From Actinoallomurus soli (GTDB taxonomy: Bacteria; Actinomycetota; Actinomycetes; Streptosporangiales; Streptosporangiaceae), in the NCBI RefSeq assembly GCF_024055715.1, contig NZ_JAMXMV010000006.1:62001-126000 (forward strand): a DNA stretch of 64,000 nucleotides, written 5' to 3'. Below are positions 15,235 to 23,496 of this stretch, one piece after another. The notes under the pieces were generated by a model. The model was given only the letters and a program-made list of their open reading frames with translations. It was not told where the DNA came from and did not search any database. Each line of letters begins with the position of its first letter. Position 1 is the first letter of the stretch. A program made the position numbers and the translations under genes.

Positions 15235-16841
15235 CACTGCGCTCCTTGGGCTACCGAGACTCGGTCATCCGTCGTACGAGTGGGTCGGCGGTCGGGTTCG
15301 AGGTTCAGGGAGAGCCGCGCCCGTGGCGGCCTGCCGGTCAATCGCCGTACCAGTTCGTACGCAATACGCAGGGCGTTCGCCTGGATGGTGAACGTCGGAT
15401 TGACTCCACCGGCGAAAGGGAAGTAGCCCCCGTCGATCACGTAGACGTTGTCGACCCCATGGCCCCGCCCGCCCGCGTCGACGACCGAGGTGGCGGGGTC
15501 GGTGCCGGCCCGGCAGCCGCCGTGCAGGTGGCGGCTGCCGCGTTCGTAGCCCGATGGCTCCTGCCGTAGGTCCTCGGCGCCCGCGGCGGACAGCAGGTCC
15601 GTGGCACGTTCCGCGAGGTGGCCGAGCCTGCGCCGGTCGACCGGATGTGAGCGGTAGTCCAGGACGATCCGCTCCACGCCGAAGCGGTCCCTGGTGTTCG
15701 CCAGCCGCACCCGGTTGCCGGCCATCGGCTGGTCGGCCGCCACGTAGTGGACCCGCAGAGAGATGCGGCCCAGGCTCACGCCGCGGGCCTCCGGGCTCGC
15801 CTCGTAGAGGAGGCCGCCGAGGCCGGAAGCACAGTCGGCGGCGAGGTAGTGGTCCGAGAGGGCGACGGTCGAGTGCGGTCCGTAGGCCGTCCGGTCGGCC
15901 GCGCCGGGCGCGCAGGCCGCCCCCACCGCATAACCGCTGACCTTGAAGGAGAGGCCGCGCCCCAGCATCCCGTGGTCGTTCCCGATGCCGGCGGGAGCCC
16001 AGCGGCTCGTCGAGCGCAGCAGCAACGCCGCCGACTGCACCGCATTGGCGGCCAGCACGACGCAGCGTGCCCGGGTCCGCCGCCGGGTCCGGGACCGCAG
16101 ATCCAGCCACTCGACGGAACCGGCCCGGTCCGGGTGCGCCAGGTCGATCCGTACGGCACGGCTGCGGGTCGCGACGGTCAGCGCACCATCGGCGGCGCGG
16201 AGCAGTCCCGCGGCGACGTCGACGCGGGCGCCCGTCGGGCAGACGTGTTCGTTGCAGGGCCCGCACCAGTGACACGCCGGCCGGCCACGGTACGGCACGC
16301 TGTTCACGGCGAGCGGAGTGGGGAACGGCCGGAGCCCGAGATTCTCCCCCGCCCGCGCGAGCATCCGGCCTGGAAGGCTGTAGGGGTGGGCGGGCAGCGA
16401 CTCACTGGGCGAAGGCGGCTCGAGCGGGTCGGCTCCCGGTCGCCGCACGATCCCTATCGTCCGCTCGATCTCGTCGTAATACGGGCGCAGGTCGCCGTAC
16501 CGAATGGGCCATTGCGGATCGAGCGCGTCGGATGCGACGAACCGCCGGGCGTCGAAATCCACTTCGCGGAGACGAAAGGATATCCCGGCGTACAGCGCCG
16601 TGCCGCCCCCGAGGGCGCATGCCGTCCACGGACGGCCCGTAGGCGACAGATTCCCCTGACCATCTCGTACGTAGGCGGCTTCCCAACCGACCTCCGCTGC
16701 GGCAAGACTGGCGCCTTTGGGGAGCCGTTCACCTTCTTCAAGGAGTAATACCCGCAAGCCGTTGCGGGCCAGGACGTTCGCCGCGATCGAGCCGCTCGCT
16801 CCACTTCCGATGATGCAGACGTCGACGTCGGACAGGTGCAT
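15234..16841 (-). CDS. GMC-family FAD oxidoreductase
   Basis: A 535-residue flavoprotein. The N-terminal dinucleotide-binding motif IIGSGASGS is near residues 11-19. A cysteine-rich CHWCGPCNEHVC cluster sits near residue 190, and the C-terminus has HLHGGCRAGTDP and GGVNPTFTIQANALR, which carry the catalytic His/Asn pair of the glucose-methanol-choline family. The four-cysteine motif recurs in a branch of GMC enzymes and may bind iron-sulfur. It oxidises an alcohol to a carbonyl. The ATG at 16841 follows an excellent AGGAGGG site and is the first start of the four-gene operon. Confidence 0.88.
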   Translation of the reverse strand: MHLSDVDVCIIGSGASGSIAANVLARNGLRVLLLEEGERLPKGASLAAAEVGWEAAYVRDGQGNLSPTGRPWTACALGGGTALYAGISFRLREVDFDARRFVASDALDPQWPIRYGDLRPYYDEIERTIGIVRRPGADPLEPPSPSESLPAHPYSLPGRMLARAGENLGLRPFPTPLAVNSVPYRGRPACHWCGPCNEHVCPTGARVDVAAGLLRAADGALTVATRSRAVRIDLAHPDRAGSVEWLDLRSRTRRRTRARCVVLAANAVQSAALLLRSTSRWAPAGIGNDHGMLGRGLSFKVSGYAVGAACAPGAADRTAYGPHSTVALSDHYLAADCASGLGGLLYEASPEARGVSLGRISLRVHYVAADQPMAGNRVRLANTRDRFGVERIVLDYRSHPVDRRRLGHLAERATDLLSAAGAEDLRQEPSGYERGSRHLHGGCRAGTDPATSVVDAGGRGHGVDNVYVIDGGYFPFAGGVNPTFTIQANALRIAYELVRRLTGRPPRARLSLNLEPDRRPTRTTDDRVSVAQGAQ

Positions 16842-17134
16842 TAACCCTCCTGCTATCGCACGCAATCGGCCTCGACATTAGTGTGTTTCGACAGCTTTAC
16901 TGCCGTGTTGACTAGCTGATTTCACCGATGTTAACGATCATGCTGGAGGCGGTCAACGGACCGATCTGCCACGTCACCCGACAGGTCAGACGAAACGCCG
17001 ATATGGCCTGCGAGGACGAAGCCCATTGTGGCCTGCGTCACATGCGGCTTTTCTGTGGCGTATATGACTTATCGGTGAACGGCAGTCACACGCGGGGCCA
17101 ACGTCGAATAACCCACCTTCAGGAGGGGAATTCC

Positions 17135-17206
17135 ATGGAAACCATTCGTGGTTTCGAATGGGCCGTGCGGGTCGGCGCCTCGACTCCGGCCGCCACTGAC
17201 GGATAG
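17135..17206 (+). CDS. 23-codon ORF with strong ribosome binding site (possible peptide)
   Basis: AGGAGG lies eight bases before ATG at 17135, the best ribosome binding site in this intergenic stretch. The frame encodes METIRGFEWAVRVG, then a Ser/Thr/Ala-rich end, and stops with TAG. The FEWAVRV segment is reminiscent of F-x-L-D-V-R-V leader segments of actinobacterial RiPP precursors, but there is no core peptide with cysteines and no known RiPP maturase nearby. It is divergent from the GMC operon 293 bp away. Real translation is plausible; function is unknown. An antisense ORF (17119-17316, 65 codons) covers the same DNA but lacks a ribosome binding site. Confidence 0.4.
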   Translation: METIRGFEWAVRVGASTPAATDG

Positions 17207-17797
17207 GGGAAGGTCTCACCGACCACCGCCGGAAGTGCGAGGACATCCGGGAAGCGCAGCCACACTCCGGACGCGGCGGGATCATCGAGGAATGAGCCGG
17301 TATCAGTGGAAGACATTGCGCCCGGCGAGCGGCCGGTCCTTGGCAGGCCGCCGGGGGGATGCTCGCTCGGAGGGATGCCACCGGACCAGTACCCCGGCTG
17401 GCTGTGCCGCCGGGCGTGGTCACCTCTGGCGTGAACGAGTCGAACTACCCGACGACCGGATGCGACCCGGGCCCGTCCCATGGCCCGAGACCGCGGCGCG
17501 GAAGAAGAAAGTGGATCAGGACATGCTTCGGGCGGTCTGTGCCGCCTCACCGCGGCACAAGGTGTCATGGCCGGCAATTGGGTCTCCGCAGAGCAGTCCC
17601 TCGGCATCGGCTGATCGGGGACCGACGACGGCACCCGCTCCACCCGCTCGTCGCGCATCCGAGGAAGTCTGTTGCGAAAACAGTTCGTATGAGCGGCCGG
17701 TCGGTCGACGTGACGGGCCCCGGCCGGCGTCCGCTGCGTCGGCCGTCGGCGTCGGCCACGGCCACGGAGTCCGTGGCCGACGCCTGCGGGCGCGTGT
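17207..17797. other. 591-bp stretch without a supported gene
   Basis: Several long open frames exist on both strands, as expected at this GC content, but none shows recognisable domain patterns, a ribosome binding site and sensible composition together. It may hold the 3' region of a transcript starting at the 23-codon ORF, or decayed coding sequence. Confidence 0.5.
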
Positions 17798-18562
17798 TCA
17801 CTTCCCGTGCGGGTCGGAGGAGTTGAGCGTGGCGACGACCTGGTCGTAGTCGCCGCGGGCCTCCCCGTAGCGCAGGAACTTCACCCGCTCGACCTGGATC
17901 TCCTTGGCGTCGGGCCGGCTCTCGAGCAGTTCCATGACCTCCGTCACGAACTCGTCGAGCGGCATCGCGAACTCGCTCTCCTCCTGGCCGGGCAGCAGCG
18001 AGGTGCGGACGGCCGGCGGCTCGAGCTCCACGATCTTCACGCTCGTATCGGCGAGCTGCAGCCGGATCGACTCGCTCAGCATGTGGATGGCGGCCTTCGA
18101 CGCGTTGTAGCTCGGCGTGACCTTGAGCGGCGTGAACGCCAGACCCGAGGAGACCGTGACGATCGTGGCGTCCGGCTGCTCCTGCAGGTGCTCGATGAAC
18201 GCGGCGATCAGCCGGATCGGGCCGAGCACGTTGGTCGTCACGACGGACTCGGCCGAGGCCAGGAACGACTCGGGCCGGCGCCAGTCCTCGATCTTCATGA
18301 TGCCGGCCATCGCGATGAGGACGTTCAGGTCCGGGTGCCTGGCCAGGACCTGCTTCGCGGCGGCCTCGATGCTCGCGGCGTCCGCCGTGTCGATCTGCAC
18401 GGTGTCGATGCCGGGGTGCTCGGCGGCGATCTGTTCCAGCAGTTCGGTACGGCGGCCGCCGACGATGACGGTGTTGCCCTTGGCCTGGAGTTCGAGGGCG
18501 AGGGCGAGACCGATCCCGCTGGTGGAGCCGGGGATGAAGATGGTGTTTCCGGTGATGTCCAT
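17798..18562 (-). CDS. Short-chain dehydrogenase/reductase (DltE-like SDR)
   Basis: A 254-residue classical SDR with the cofactor motif GSTSGIGLALA near residues 12-22, an NxxG-type element read as AMAGIM, and the active site SxxxxxxxxxxxxYNASKAA. The N-terminus MDITGNTIFIPG matches the DltE/YbbO-like SDR group. The ATG at 18562 is preceded by a GACATCACC-free leader of 101 bp shared with the divergent XRE regulator. That regulator is the usual partner of this SDR in actinomycetes and probably its repressor. A second SDR/XRE module occurs at 41.7-43.5 kb. Confidence 0.9.
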   Translation of the reverse strand: MDITGNTIFIPGSTSGIGLALALELQAKGNTVIVGGRRTELLEQIAAEHPGIDTVQIDTADAASIEAAAKQVLARHPDLNVLIAMAGIMKIEDWRRPESFLASAESVVTTNVLGPIRLIAAFIEHLQEQPDATIVTVSSGLAFTPLKVTPSYNASKAAIHMLSESIRLQLADTSVKIVELEPPAVRTSLLPGQEESEFAMPLDEFVTEVMELLESRPDAKEIQVERVKFLRYGEARGDYDQVVATLNSSDPHGK

Positions 18563-18612
18563 GGCTTCAGACTCGCCGGTCGAACACGCTGCGTACAGAG
18601 AGCGGTCATCGG

Positions 18613-18627
18613 GGGATCGGCGATCCC
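18613..18627. promoter_or_regulatory. Palindrome in SDR/XRE divergent promoter region
   Basis: GGGATCGGCGATCCC is a 15-bp near-perfect palindrome in the 101-bp gap between the divergent SDR and XRE genes. It is a candidate operator for the XRE regulator. Confidence 0.35.
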
Positions 18628-18663
18628 TGGTTCGCCCCGGGGCGCCGGCCGAATAATGGGTGC

Positions 18664-19506
18664 ATGGATCGTGCAGCACTCGCGGACTTCCTGCGTCGCC
18701 GCCGCGACGCGCTACGCCCCGAGGACGTCGGGCTTCCCGAGGGTGCGCGCCGCCGGGCTCCCGGTCTCCGGAGGGAGGAGGTCGCGGCCCTCGCCGTGAT
18801 GTCGACCGACTATTACACGCGGCTGGAGCAGCAGCGCGGTCCGCAGCCGAGCGAGCAGATGCTCGCATCGCTCGCCCGGGCGCTGCGGCTGTCGAGCGAC
18901 GAGCGCGACTACCTGTTCCAGGTGGCCGGGCAGAACCCGCCGGCGCCGATGTCGGCCGCGACGCACGTCGCCCCCGCGCTGCTGCGGGTGCTGGACCGCC
19001 TGTCGGACACCCCGGCGCTCATCCTGTCGAACCTGGGCGAGACGCTCGTGCAGAACCGGATGGCCGAGGCGCTGTTCGGCGACAAGTCGGGCTACACGGG
19101 CCTCGCCCGTAGTGAGACCTACCGGTGGTTCACCGATCCCTCGGAGCGGCTGCGCTATCCCGAGAACGACCGGGACCGGCAGAGCCGCGCCCAGGTCGCG
19201 AACCTGCGAGCGGCCTACGGGTCGATGGGCCCGCACTCGCCGGCGGGCGACCTCGTACGGGCGCTGCAGAAGGCGAGTACGGAGTTCGCCGCGTTGTGGG
19301 AGCGGCACGAGGTGGCCAAGCGTTTCGAGGATCACAAGACGCTCGTCCATCCCGAACTCGGCCCGATCGAGGTGGACTGTCAGGTGCTGTTCACCGAGGA
19401 CCAGTCGCAGGCGCTGCTCGTGCTCACCGCCGCCCCGAACACCGAGGACCACGAGAAGCTGCGGCTGCTCGGGGTGGTCGGGCACCATCGCTTCGCCGAG
19501 ACCTGA
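18664..19506 (+). CDS. XRE-family regulator with MmyB-like ligand-binding domain
   Basis: A 280-residue regulator. The N-terminal helix-turn-helix contains RRRAPGLRREEVAALAVMSTDYYTRLEQ-type sequence (residues about 30-60), characteristic of the MmyB-like XRE group. The C-terminal domain (NRMAEALFG through AAYGSMGPHSP) is the PAS-like MmyB ligand pocket that binds fatty acids in studied members. It is divergent from an SDR and most likely controls it and itself. Its 3' end is overlooked by a minus-strand TPP riboswitch (19540-19655) whose transcript would run antisense into this gene. Confidence 0.9.
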   Translation: MDRAALADFLRRRRDALRPEDVGLPEGARRRAPGLRREEVAALAVMSTDYYTRLEQQRGPQPSEQMLASLARALRLSSDERDYLFQVAGQNPPAPMSAATHVAPALLRVLDRLSDTPALILSNLGETLVQNRMAEALFGDKSGYTGLARSETYRWFTDPSERLRYPENDRDRQSRAQVANLRAAYGSMGPHSPAGDLVRALQKASTEFAALWERHEVAKRFEDHKTLVHPELGPIEVDCQVLFTEDQSQALLVLTAAPNTEDHEKLRLLGVVGHHRFAET

Positions 19507-19539
19507 GACGGCCGGCCCGCGCGCAAATAAGGACCTACA

Positions 19540-19655
19540 GGGCGATTTCCCTGCGCCGGCATTGTCCGGGTCAGGTTGTGGGGGTCGCCGTTGAGGAGCC
19601 TCTCGGCTCCTACGGCCTCTCAGCCCGTTCCCTAGGGATCCCGTCCTGGCGATCC
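19540..19655 (-). ncRNA. TPP riboswitch (THI element), apparently without a downstream thiamine gene
   Basis: Read on the minus strand, the conserved core GGGCTGAGAGG (19616-19626) is followed by a variable stem, then CCTGACCCGGACAATGCCGG and CGCAGGGA (19548-19575). This is the classical THI-box order: GGCUGAGA, then CUGAUCYGG, then AAUGCCRGCG and AGGGA. A CAGGG/CCCTG hairpin overlaps the 3' end and could be the switching stem. Normally a thiamine synthesis or transport gene follows. Here the next 1 kb on that strand is only the antisense of the XRE gene, then the SDR. Confidence 0.85.
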
Positions 19656-20011
19656 GTTCGGTCGAGCTCCCTCGCACGTCCCGTAGGCCGATTCCCACTC
19701 TGCCCCGGTACGTCTCCCGCCTCAAGGGACCAACGTCCCGGGCCACGGGACCTTCGTCCCGAATCCGCGTATGAAACTGCCCTCACTCGGCCCAATACTG
19801 GCCCGGGATGCCCGCGTCAATTGGTGAGTTCATACGGAGATCAGAGTCTCTACTTGGCGGATCCTGAGGTTGACAGAATCGACTTCACCTCGGCGATCGA
19901 ATGCCTCTTCCTCCATGGCCGCGAACCGGCTAAATATTCATCCGTACGCTCTTTCTTCCTCACCGTACCGGTTTAGCGTTCCCCCTCGTGGAGCTGAAAC
20001 TTGGAGGCGAG

Positions 20012-21073
20012 ATGCTGGTCGGCCTTCGACGGTGCGTCGCGGTGGCCGCGGCCGCCATGCTGGCGGTAGCGCTCGGAGTGGGCGGCTCGGTCCTGTCGGC
20101 GCGGACGGCACGGGCGGACGTGTCGCTGGCGCAGACGACCGTGGTCGGCGTGCACAACACCTACAACCCCGACGCGTACCCGTACCTGGCCAAGGCCCTC
20201 GACGCCGGCGCGTCGATGGTCGAGCTCGACGCCTGGGACGACGTCTTCACCCGCGAGTGGAAGGTCAGCCACGATTCGCTGACCAGCAACAAGAACAACT
20301 GCGTGGACGCGTCGAGCCCGTCCGACATCTACTCGGGCAGCGCGAACAAGGACCTCGGATCGTGCCTCGACGACATCAAGTACTGGCTGGCCGCGCACCC
20401 CGGAAAGGGACCGATCTACGTCAAGGTCGAGCTCAAGGCCGGATTCCAGAACAACTACGGTATGGGGCCTGCGGCGTTCGACTCCGAGGTCAATTCTCAT
20501 GTCGGAAGCGTTCTGTATCGGCCCGCCGACCTCCTGGGCGGTTACGCCAGTCTCGATGAGGCCGCCAGGGCGAACGCCTGGCCGAGCCGCGCCGCGCTCG
20601 CCGGGAAGATCATCATGTACGTCATCCCGGGCACGGTCGAGCTGGGCAATCCCACCGACACGCTGCACACGGACGTGGAGTACGCCACGTACCTGAACAA
20701 CCTCCGCTCCGCGGGCAGGACGGCGACCGCGACGACGTTCCCCGCCGTCCTCGGCGCGGCCTCCGGCGACCCGCGCACGCAGTACGCCGACACCTCGATC
20801 CGGCCGTGGTTCGTCGTCTTCGACGGCGACGCCGCCACGTACGTCAACGGCGTCGACACGTCCTGGTACGACACGAACCACTACCTGCTGACCATGACCG
20901 ACGCGCACAACGTCTCGCCCGCGATCGACCAGTACGACCCGCCGGTGCCCGACGCCCAGGCCCGGGTGGCCAAGCTGGCCGCGGACCACGCGACCGTCGT
21001 CTCCTGCGACTGGTACGGCCTGTCGAGCGTGCTGTCCCAGGTGCTGAACCGCGGCGCCGCGTCGGCGAGCTGA
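20012..21073 (+). CDS. Secreted PI-PLC-like phosphodiesterase domain protein
   Basis: A 353-residue protein with a signal peptide (LRRCVAVAAAAMLAVALGVG, cleavage around ARTARA-DV) and a TIM-barrel phosphatidylinositol phospholipase C-type domain. The VVGVHNTYN histidine near residue 50, the VELDAWDD acidic metal ligands and the VSHDSLTS second histidine match the catalytic set of the Ca2+-dependent phosphoinositide-specific PLC family. The ATG at 20012 sits five bases after GGAGGCG; the earlier GTG is unlikely. It presumably acts outside the cell on phospho- or glycolipids. Two strong hairpins follow the stop. No operon partner is seen. Confidence 0.85.
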   Translation: MLVGLRRCVAVAAAAMLAVALGVGGSVLSARTARADVSLAQTTVVGVHNTYNPDAYPYLAKALDAGASMVELDAWDDVFTREWKVSHDSLTSNKNNCVDASSPSDIYSGSANKDLGSCLDDIKYWLAAHPGKGPIYVKVELKAGFQNNYGMGPAAFDSEVNSHVGSVLYRPADLLGGYASLDEAARANAWPSRAALAGKIIMYVIPGTVELGNPTDTLHTDVEYATYLNNLRSAGRTATATTFPAVLGAASGDPRTQYADTSIRPWFVVFDGDAATYVNGVDTSWYDTNHYLLTMTDAHNVSPAIDQYDPPVPDAQARVAKLAADHATVVSCDWYGLSSVLSQVLNRGAASAS

Positions 21074-21082
21074 TCCCGGCCC

Positions 21083-21124
21083 GGGGCCGCCCCTCGTGGC
21101 GGCCCCTGCGCCGGCGCAGGGGCC
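21083..21124 (+). terminator. Tandem hairpin terminators after PI-PLC-like gene
   Basis: GGGGCCGCC pairs with GGCGGCCCC (21083-21106). It is followed by the 24-bp perfect palindrome from 21101 to 21124 (core TGCGCCGGCGCA). The two overlap, so alternative folding is possible. Confidence 0.75.
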
Positions 21125-21136
21125 GACCGCCCCAGC

Positions 21137-21198
21137 GCAGCCCACAGCCGACCCGGAGCGCGCCCTCCGACCCAGAGCAGCCCACAGCCGACCCGGAG
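21137..21198. repeat. Two 22-bp direct repeats, 40-bp period
   Basis: GCAGCCCACAGCCGACCCGG plus AG occurs at 21137-21158 and again, identical, at 21177-21198, between the PI-PLC terminator and the IclR gene. No function is recognised. Confidence 0.8.
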
Positions 21199-21226
21199 TG
21201 GTCCCCGGCCGCGCCGGGGCAGCGGC

Positions 21227-22006
21227 TCAGCAGGGGCTGAGCAGGTCGGCGCCCTGTCGTACGGCCTCGATCATTCGGTCGCGATGGGCGCCGAAGTACG
21301 GTGCCGGGGCCGAGGCGGCCACCGCGCCCACGACCGCGCCGCGATCGTCGCGGACCGCGGCCGCCACGCAGGCCAGGTCGGGGCGGAACTCCTCGATCTC
21401 GTCGGCGACTCCGGTGGCACGGACCCGCGCCAGCTGGTCCTCCAGGTCCGCGAGCCGGGTGACGGTCCGGCTCGTCAGCCGGCGCAGCCCGGCGCCGACC
21501 AGGTAGTCACGGCGCCGGCCGGCCGGGAGGTAGGCCAGGAGGACCTTGCCGAACGCCGTCGCGTGCGCCGCCTCGTGGAATCCCACGTCCAGCGGGCGGA
21601 CCCGGGGCGTACGCGGTGAGTCGACGACGTCGGCGACCACGAGGTGCGCGTCGCGCAGCACGCTGAAGTAGACCGCCGTGCCGCCGACCCGGTGCGCGTG
21701 CCGGAGCGCGTCGGCCACGCCGGGGCCCGGCAGCAACTGCTCGTGCAGCCGCTGGTGGAGGCCGGCCACCTGGTAGCCCAGGCCGTACCCGCGGGCGTTC
21801 GGCAGCCGGACGAGGTAACCCTCGTGGACCAGTGTGCCCAGGAGGTGGTACGTCGTCGACAGCTTGAACCCGCACCGGCGGGCGACCGCCTTGGCGGTGA
21901 CCCCGTCTCCGGCCGACGCGACCGCTTCGAGGACGCGAAGGGCGCGTTGCACCGAGCCCACCAGGCCGTCGGGCACCGGCCGGCGCTCGTCGGTCTCCAC
22001 GGTCAT
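21227..22006 (-). CDS. IclR-family transcriptional regulator
   Basis: A 259-residue regulator. The N-terminal winged HTH is VQRALRVLEAVASAGDGVTA through STTYHLLGTLVHEGYL (residues about 17-66). The C-terminal IclR effector domain contains HEAAHATAFGKVLLAYLP and DEIEEFRPDLACVAAAVRD. The ATG at 22006 follows a GGGAGGTG site; the longer frame into the DJ-1 gene is an antisense extension. It lies downstream of, and on the same strand as, the DJ-1-like gene, separated by 116 bp. IclR proteins usually sense aromatic or small organic acids; no catabolic operon is adjacent, so the target is unclear. Confidence 0.9.
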   Translation of the reverse strand: MTVETDERRPVPDGLVGSVQRALRVLEAVASAGDGVTAKAVARRCGFKLSTTYHLLGTLVHEGYLVRLPNARGYGLGYQVAGLHQRLHEQLLPGPGVADALRHAHRVGGTAVYFSVLRDAHLVVADVVDSPRTPRVRPLDVGFHEAAHATAFGKVLLAYLPAGRRRDYLVGAGLRRLTSRTVTRLADLEDQLARVRATGVADEIEEFRPDLACVAAAVRDDRGAVVGAVAASAPAPYFGAHRDRMIEAVRQGADLLSPC

Positions 22007-22122
22007 CGCGGCACCTCCCTCGGGCGTGTCCGCAGCGTAGGACACCCGAGCGGCGGCGTCATCCCCCAGGGCCCGCGCACCGCGCCGGTGCGGCACAGCG
22101 CGCGGACGGGAGGGGCGTCCCG

Positions 22123-22686
22123 TCAGCCGACGGGGGCGGCGACCCGCAGGATCTTGAGGAACTCGCGCATCCAGGCGGGGTGGTCCGGCCAGGCGCGGCC
22201 GGTGACGATCGAGCCGTCGATGTGCGCCTCGCTGTCCACGAACGAACCGCCGGCCGCCTCGACGTCGGGCGCGAGCGCCGGGTAGGCGCTGGAGGAGCGG
22301 TCGCCCAGGACGCCCGCGGCGGCGAGCACGAGCGGGCCGTGGCACAGCGCCGCGATCGGCTTGCCCTCCTCGGCGAAGTGCCGGACGATGCGGAGGCACT
22401 CGGCGTCGCCGCGGATGTACTCGGGCGCGCGACCGCCGGGGATCACCAGTGCGGCGTAGTCCGCCGGGTCGACGTCCGCGAACGCCACGTCGGCCGGCCA
22501 CATGCGACCGAACTTCTCGGTGTACGTGTCGAAGCCGTCCACGAAGTCGTGCACGACGAACTGCAGCTTCTTCGCCGTCGGAGCGGCGATGTGCACCTCG
22601 TACCCCTCTTCCAGGAGCCGCTGGTACGGGTACATGACCTCCAGGTCCTCGGCCGCGTCGCCCGTGACGATCAGCACCTTCGGCAT
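22123..22686 (-). CDS. DJ-1/PfpI family protein
   Basis: A 187-residue protein of the class I glutamine amidotransferase-like fold. The nucleophile-elbow cysteine is in AALCHGPLVLA near residue 115, VIPGGRAPEY near residue 82 carries the conserved glycines, and the N-terminal KVLIVTGDAAEDLEVMYP provides the conserved glutamate. Members are glyoxalases, deglycase-like stress proteins or chaperones; the exact activity cannot be assigned. An AGGTGC ribosome binding site precedes the ATG at 22686. The neighbours (peroxiredoxin-like and TetR genes) fit a role in reactive-molecule stress. Confidence 0.9.
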   Translation of the reverse strand: MPKVLIVTGDAAEDLEVMYPYQRLLEEGYEVHIAAPTAKKLQFVVHDFVDGFDTYTEKFGRMWPADVAFADVDPADYAALVIPGGRAPEYIRGDAECLRIVRHFAEEGKPIAALCHGPLVLAAAGVLGDRSSSAYPALAPDVEAAGGSFVDSEAHIDGSIVTGRAWPDHPAWMREFLKILRVAAPVG

Positions 22687-22825
22687 GGTGCAGCACCTCC
22701 GTGACTGTGGGGAAACACCGTACGACCGATCGTGTCCCGCCCCTGCTCACAAGGTCAACAGCGGAGATTCCACCCGCCGGAAAAACGGACAAATCACCTA
22801 CGCGCTCACCACTCCCACGCGATCC

Positions 22826-23425
22826 TCAACGGCACTGCTCACGGAGTGCCGGAGCGCGGGAGGCCAGGGCGAGGAGTTCGTCGACGGACCACTGGTCGTA
22901 GGCGTGTTCGCCGTACTTGCAGGCGACGACCGTGCCGTCCTCGGCGATGAGGAGGTCGGCCGGGAGGCCGAACCGGCCGCCGTGCGGGATCGCCGCGGGC
23001 GGGCGCTCGCGGCGGCGGGCGATCGCCCAGGTGCTGCGCAGCACCGCCCGCGTGATCGGTCCCCAGGCGCGCGGGTGCAGGAGTGCGCGCTTGGCCGACT
23101 CGACGCCGAACTCCACGTACATCCGCTTGCCGGGGTCGGCGACGACGGGGAACGGAAGGTCCGCGACGTACTCGCGCAACTCCTCGGCGGGCGAGTGGAA
23201 GAGGACCACCTCCCGGACGCCGGCCGCCTCGATCTCGGCGTGGCGGCGGATGATCGACCGCAGGTGGAGGTTGCAGACCGGGCAGCCCGCGAAGCGGCGG
23301 AACTGCAGGTGGACGAGGCGTCCCGGCGCCAGGAGCCGGAGTGTGGAGCCGATGACCGGAGTGAGTTCACGGTCCTGGATGACGCTGCCGGGGTGGACCT
23401 TCCGTGCATCGCCGGATGCGGTCAT
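22826..23425 (-). CDS. Peroxiredoxin-like (AhpC/TSA-type thioredoxin-fold) protein
   Basis: A 199-residue protein with a thioredoxin fold. A CxxC motif (FAGCPVCNLHLR) near residue 48 takes the place of the peroxidatic cysteine, followed by VVLFHSPAEELREYV and FPVVADPGKRMY. This is the pattern of actinobacterial peroxiredoxin-like proteins also known as AhpC/TSA antioxidant enzymes. The ATG at 23425, ten codons inside the longest frame, has a GGGAGGTG site. It is divergent from a TetR regulator, with a symmetric TTGTACGC element between them, so it is probably that regulator's target. Confidence 0.85.
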   Translation of the reverse strand: MTASGDARKVHPGSVIQDRELTPVIGSTLRLLAPGRLVHLQFRRFAGCPVCNLHLRSIIRRHAEIEAAGVREVVLFHSPAEELREYVADLPFPVVADPGKRMYVEFGVESAKRALLHPRAWGPITRAVLRSTWAIARRRERPPAAIPHGGRFGLPADLLIAEDGTVVACKYGEHAYDQWSVDELLALASRAPALREQCR

Positions 23426-23444
23426 CGTGACACCTCCCTTGTAG

Positions 23445-23486
23445 GCGTACAACATACGCTAACATCCGTGCGCGTACCTTGTACGC
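23445..23486. promoter_or_regulatory. Inverted repeat in peroxiredoxin-like/TetR divergent promoter
   Basis: GCGTACAA (23445-23452) and its complement TTGTACGC (23479-23486) lie in the 71-bp gap between the two starts. The spacing of 26 bp suggests two half-sites or paired operators for the TetR protein. Confidence 0.5.
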
Positions 23487-23496
23487 TCTCTGGACC

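Noticed and set aside
21227-22792. 521-codon frame fusing IclR to an upstream segment
   Set aside because: The upstream part is an out-of-frame shadow of the DJ-1 gene; a good ribosome binding site precedes the IclR ATG at 22006.
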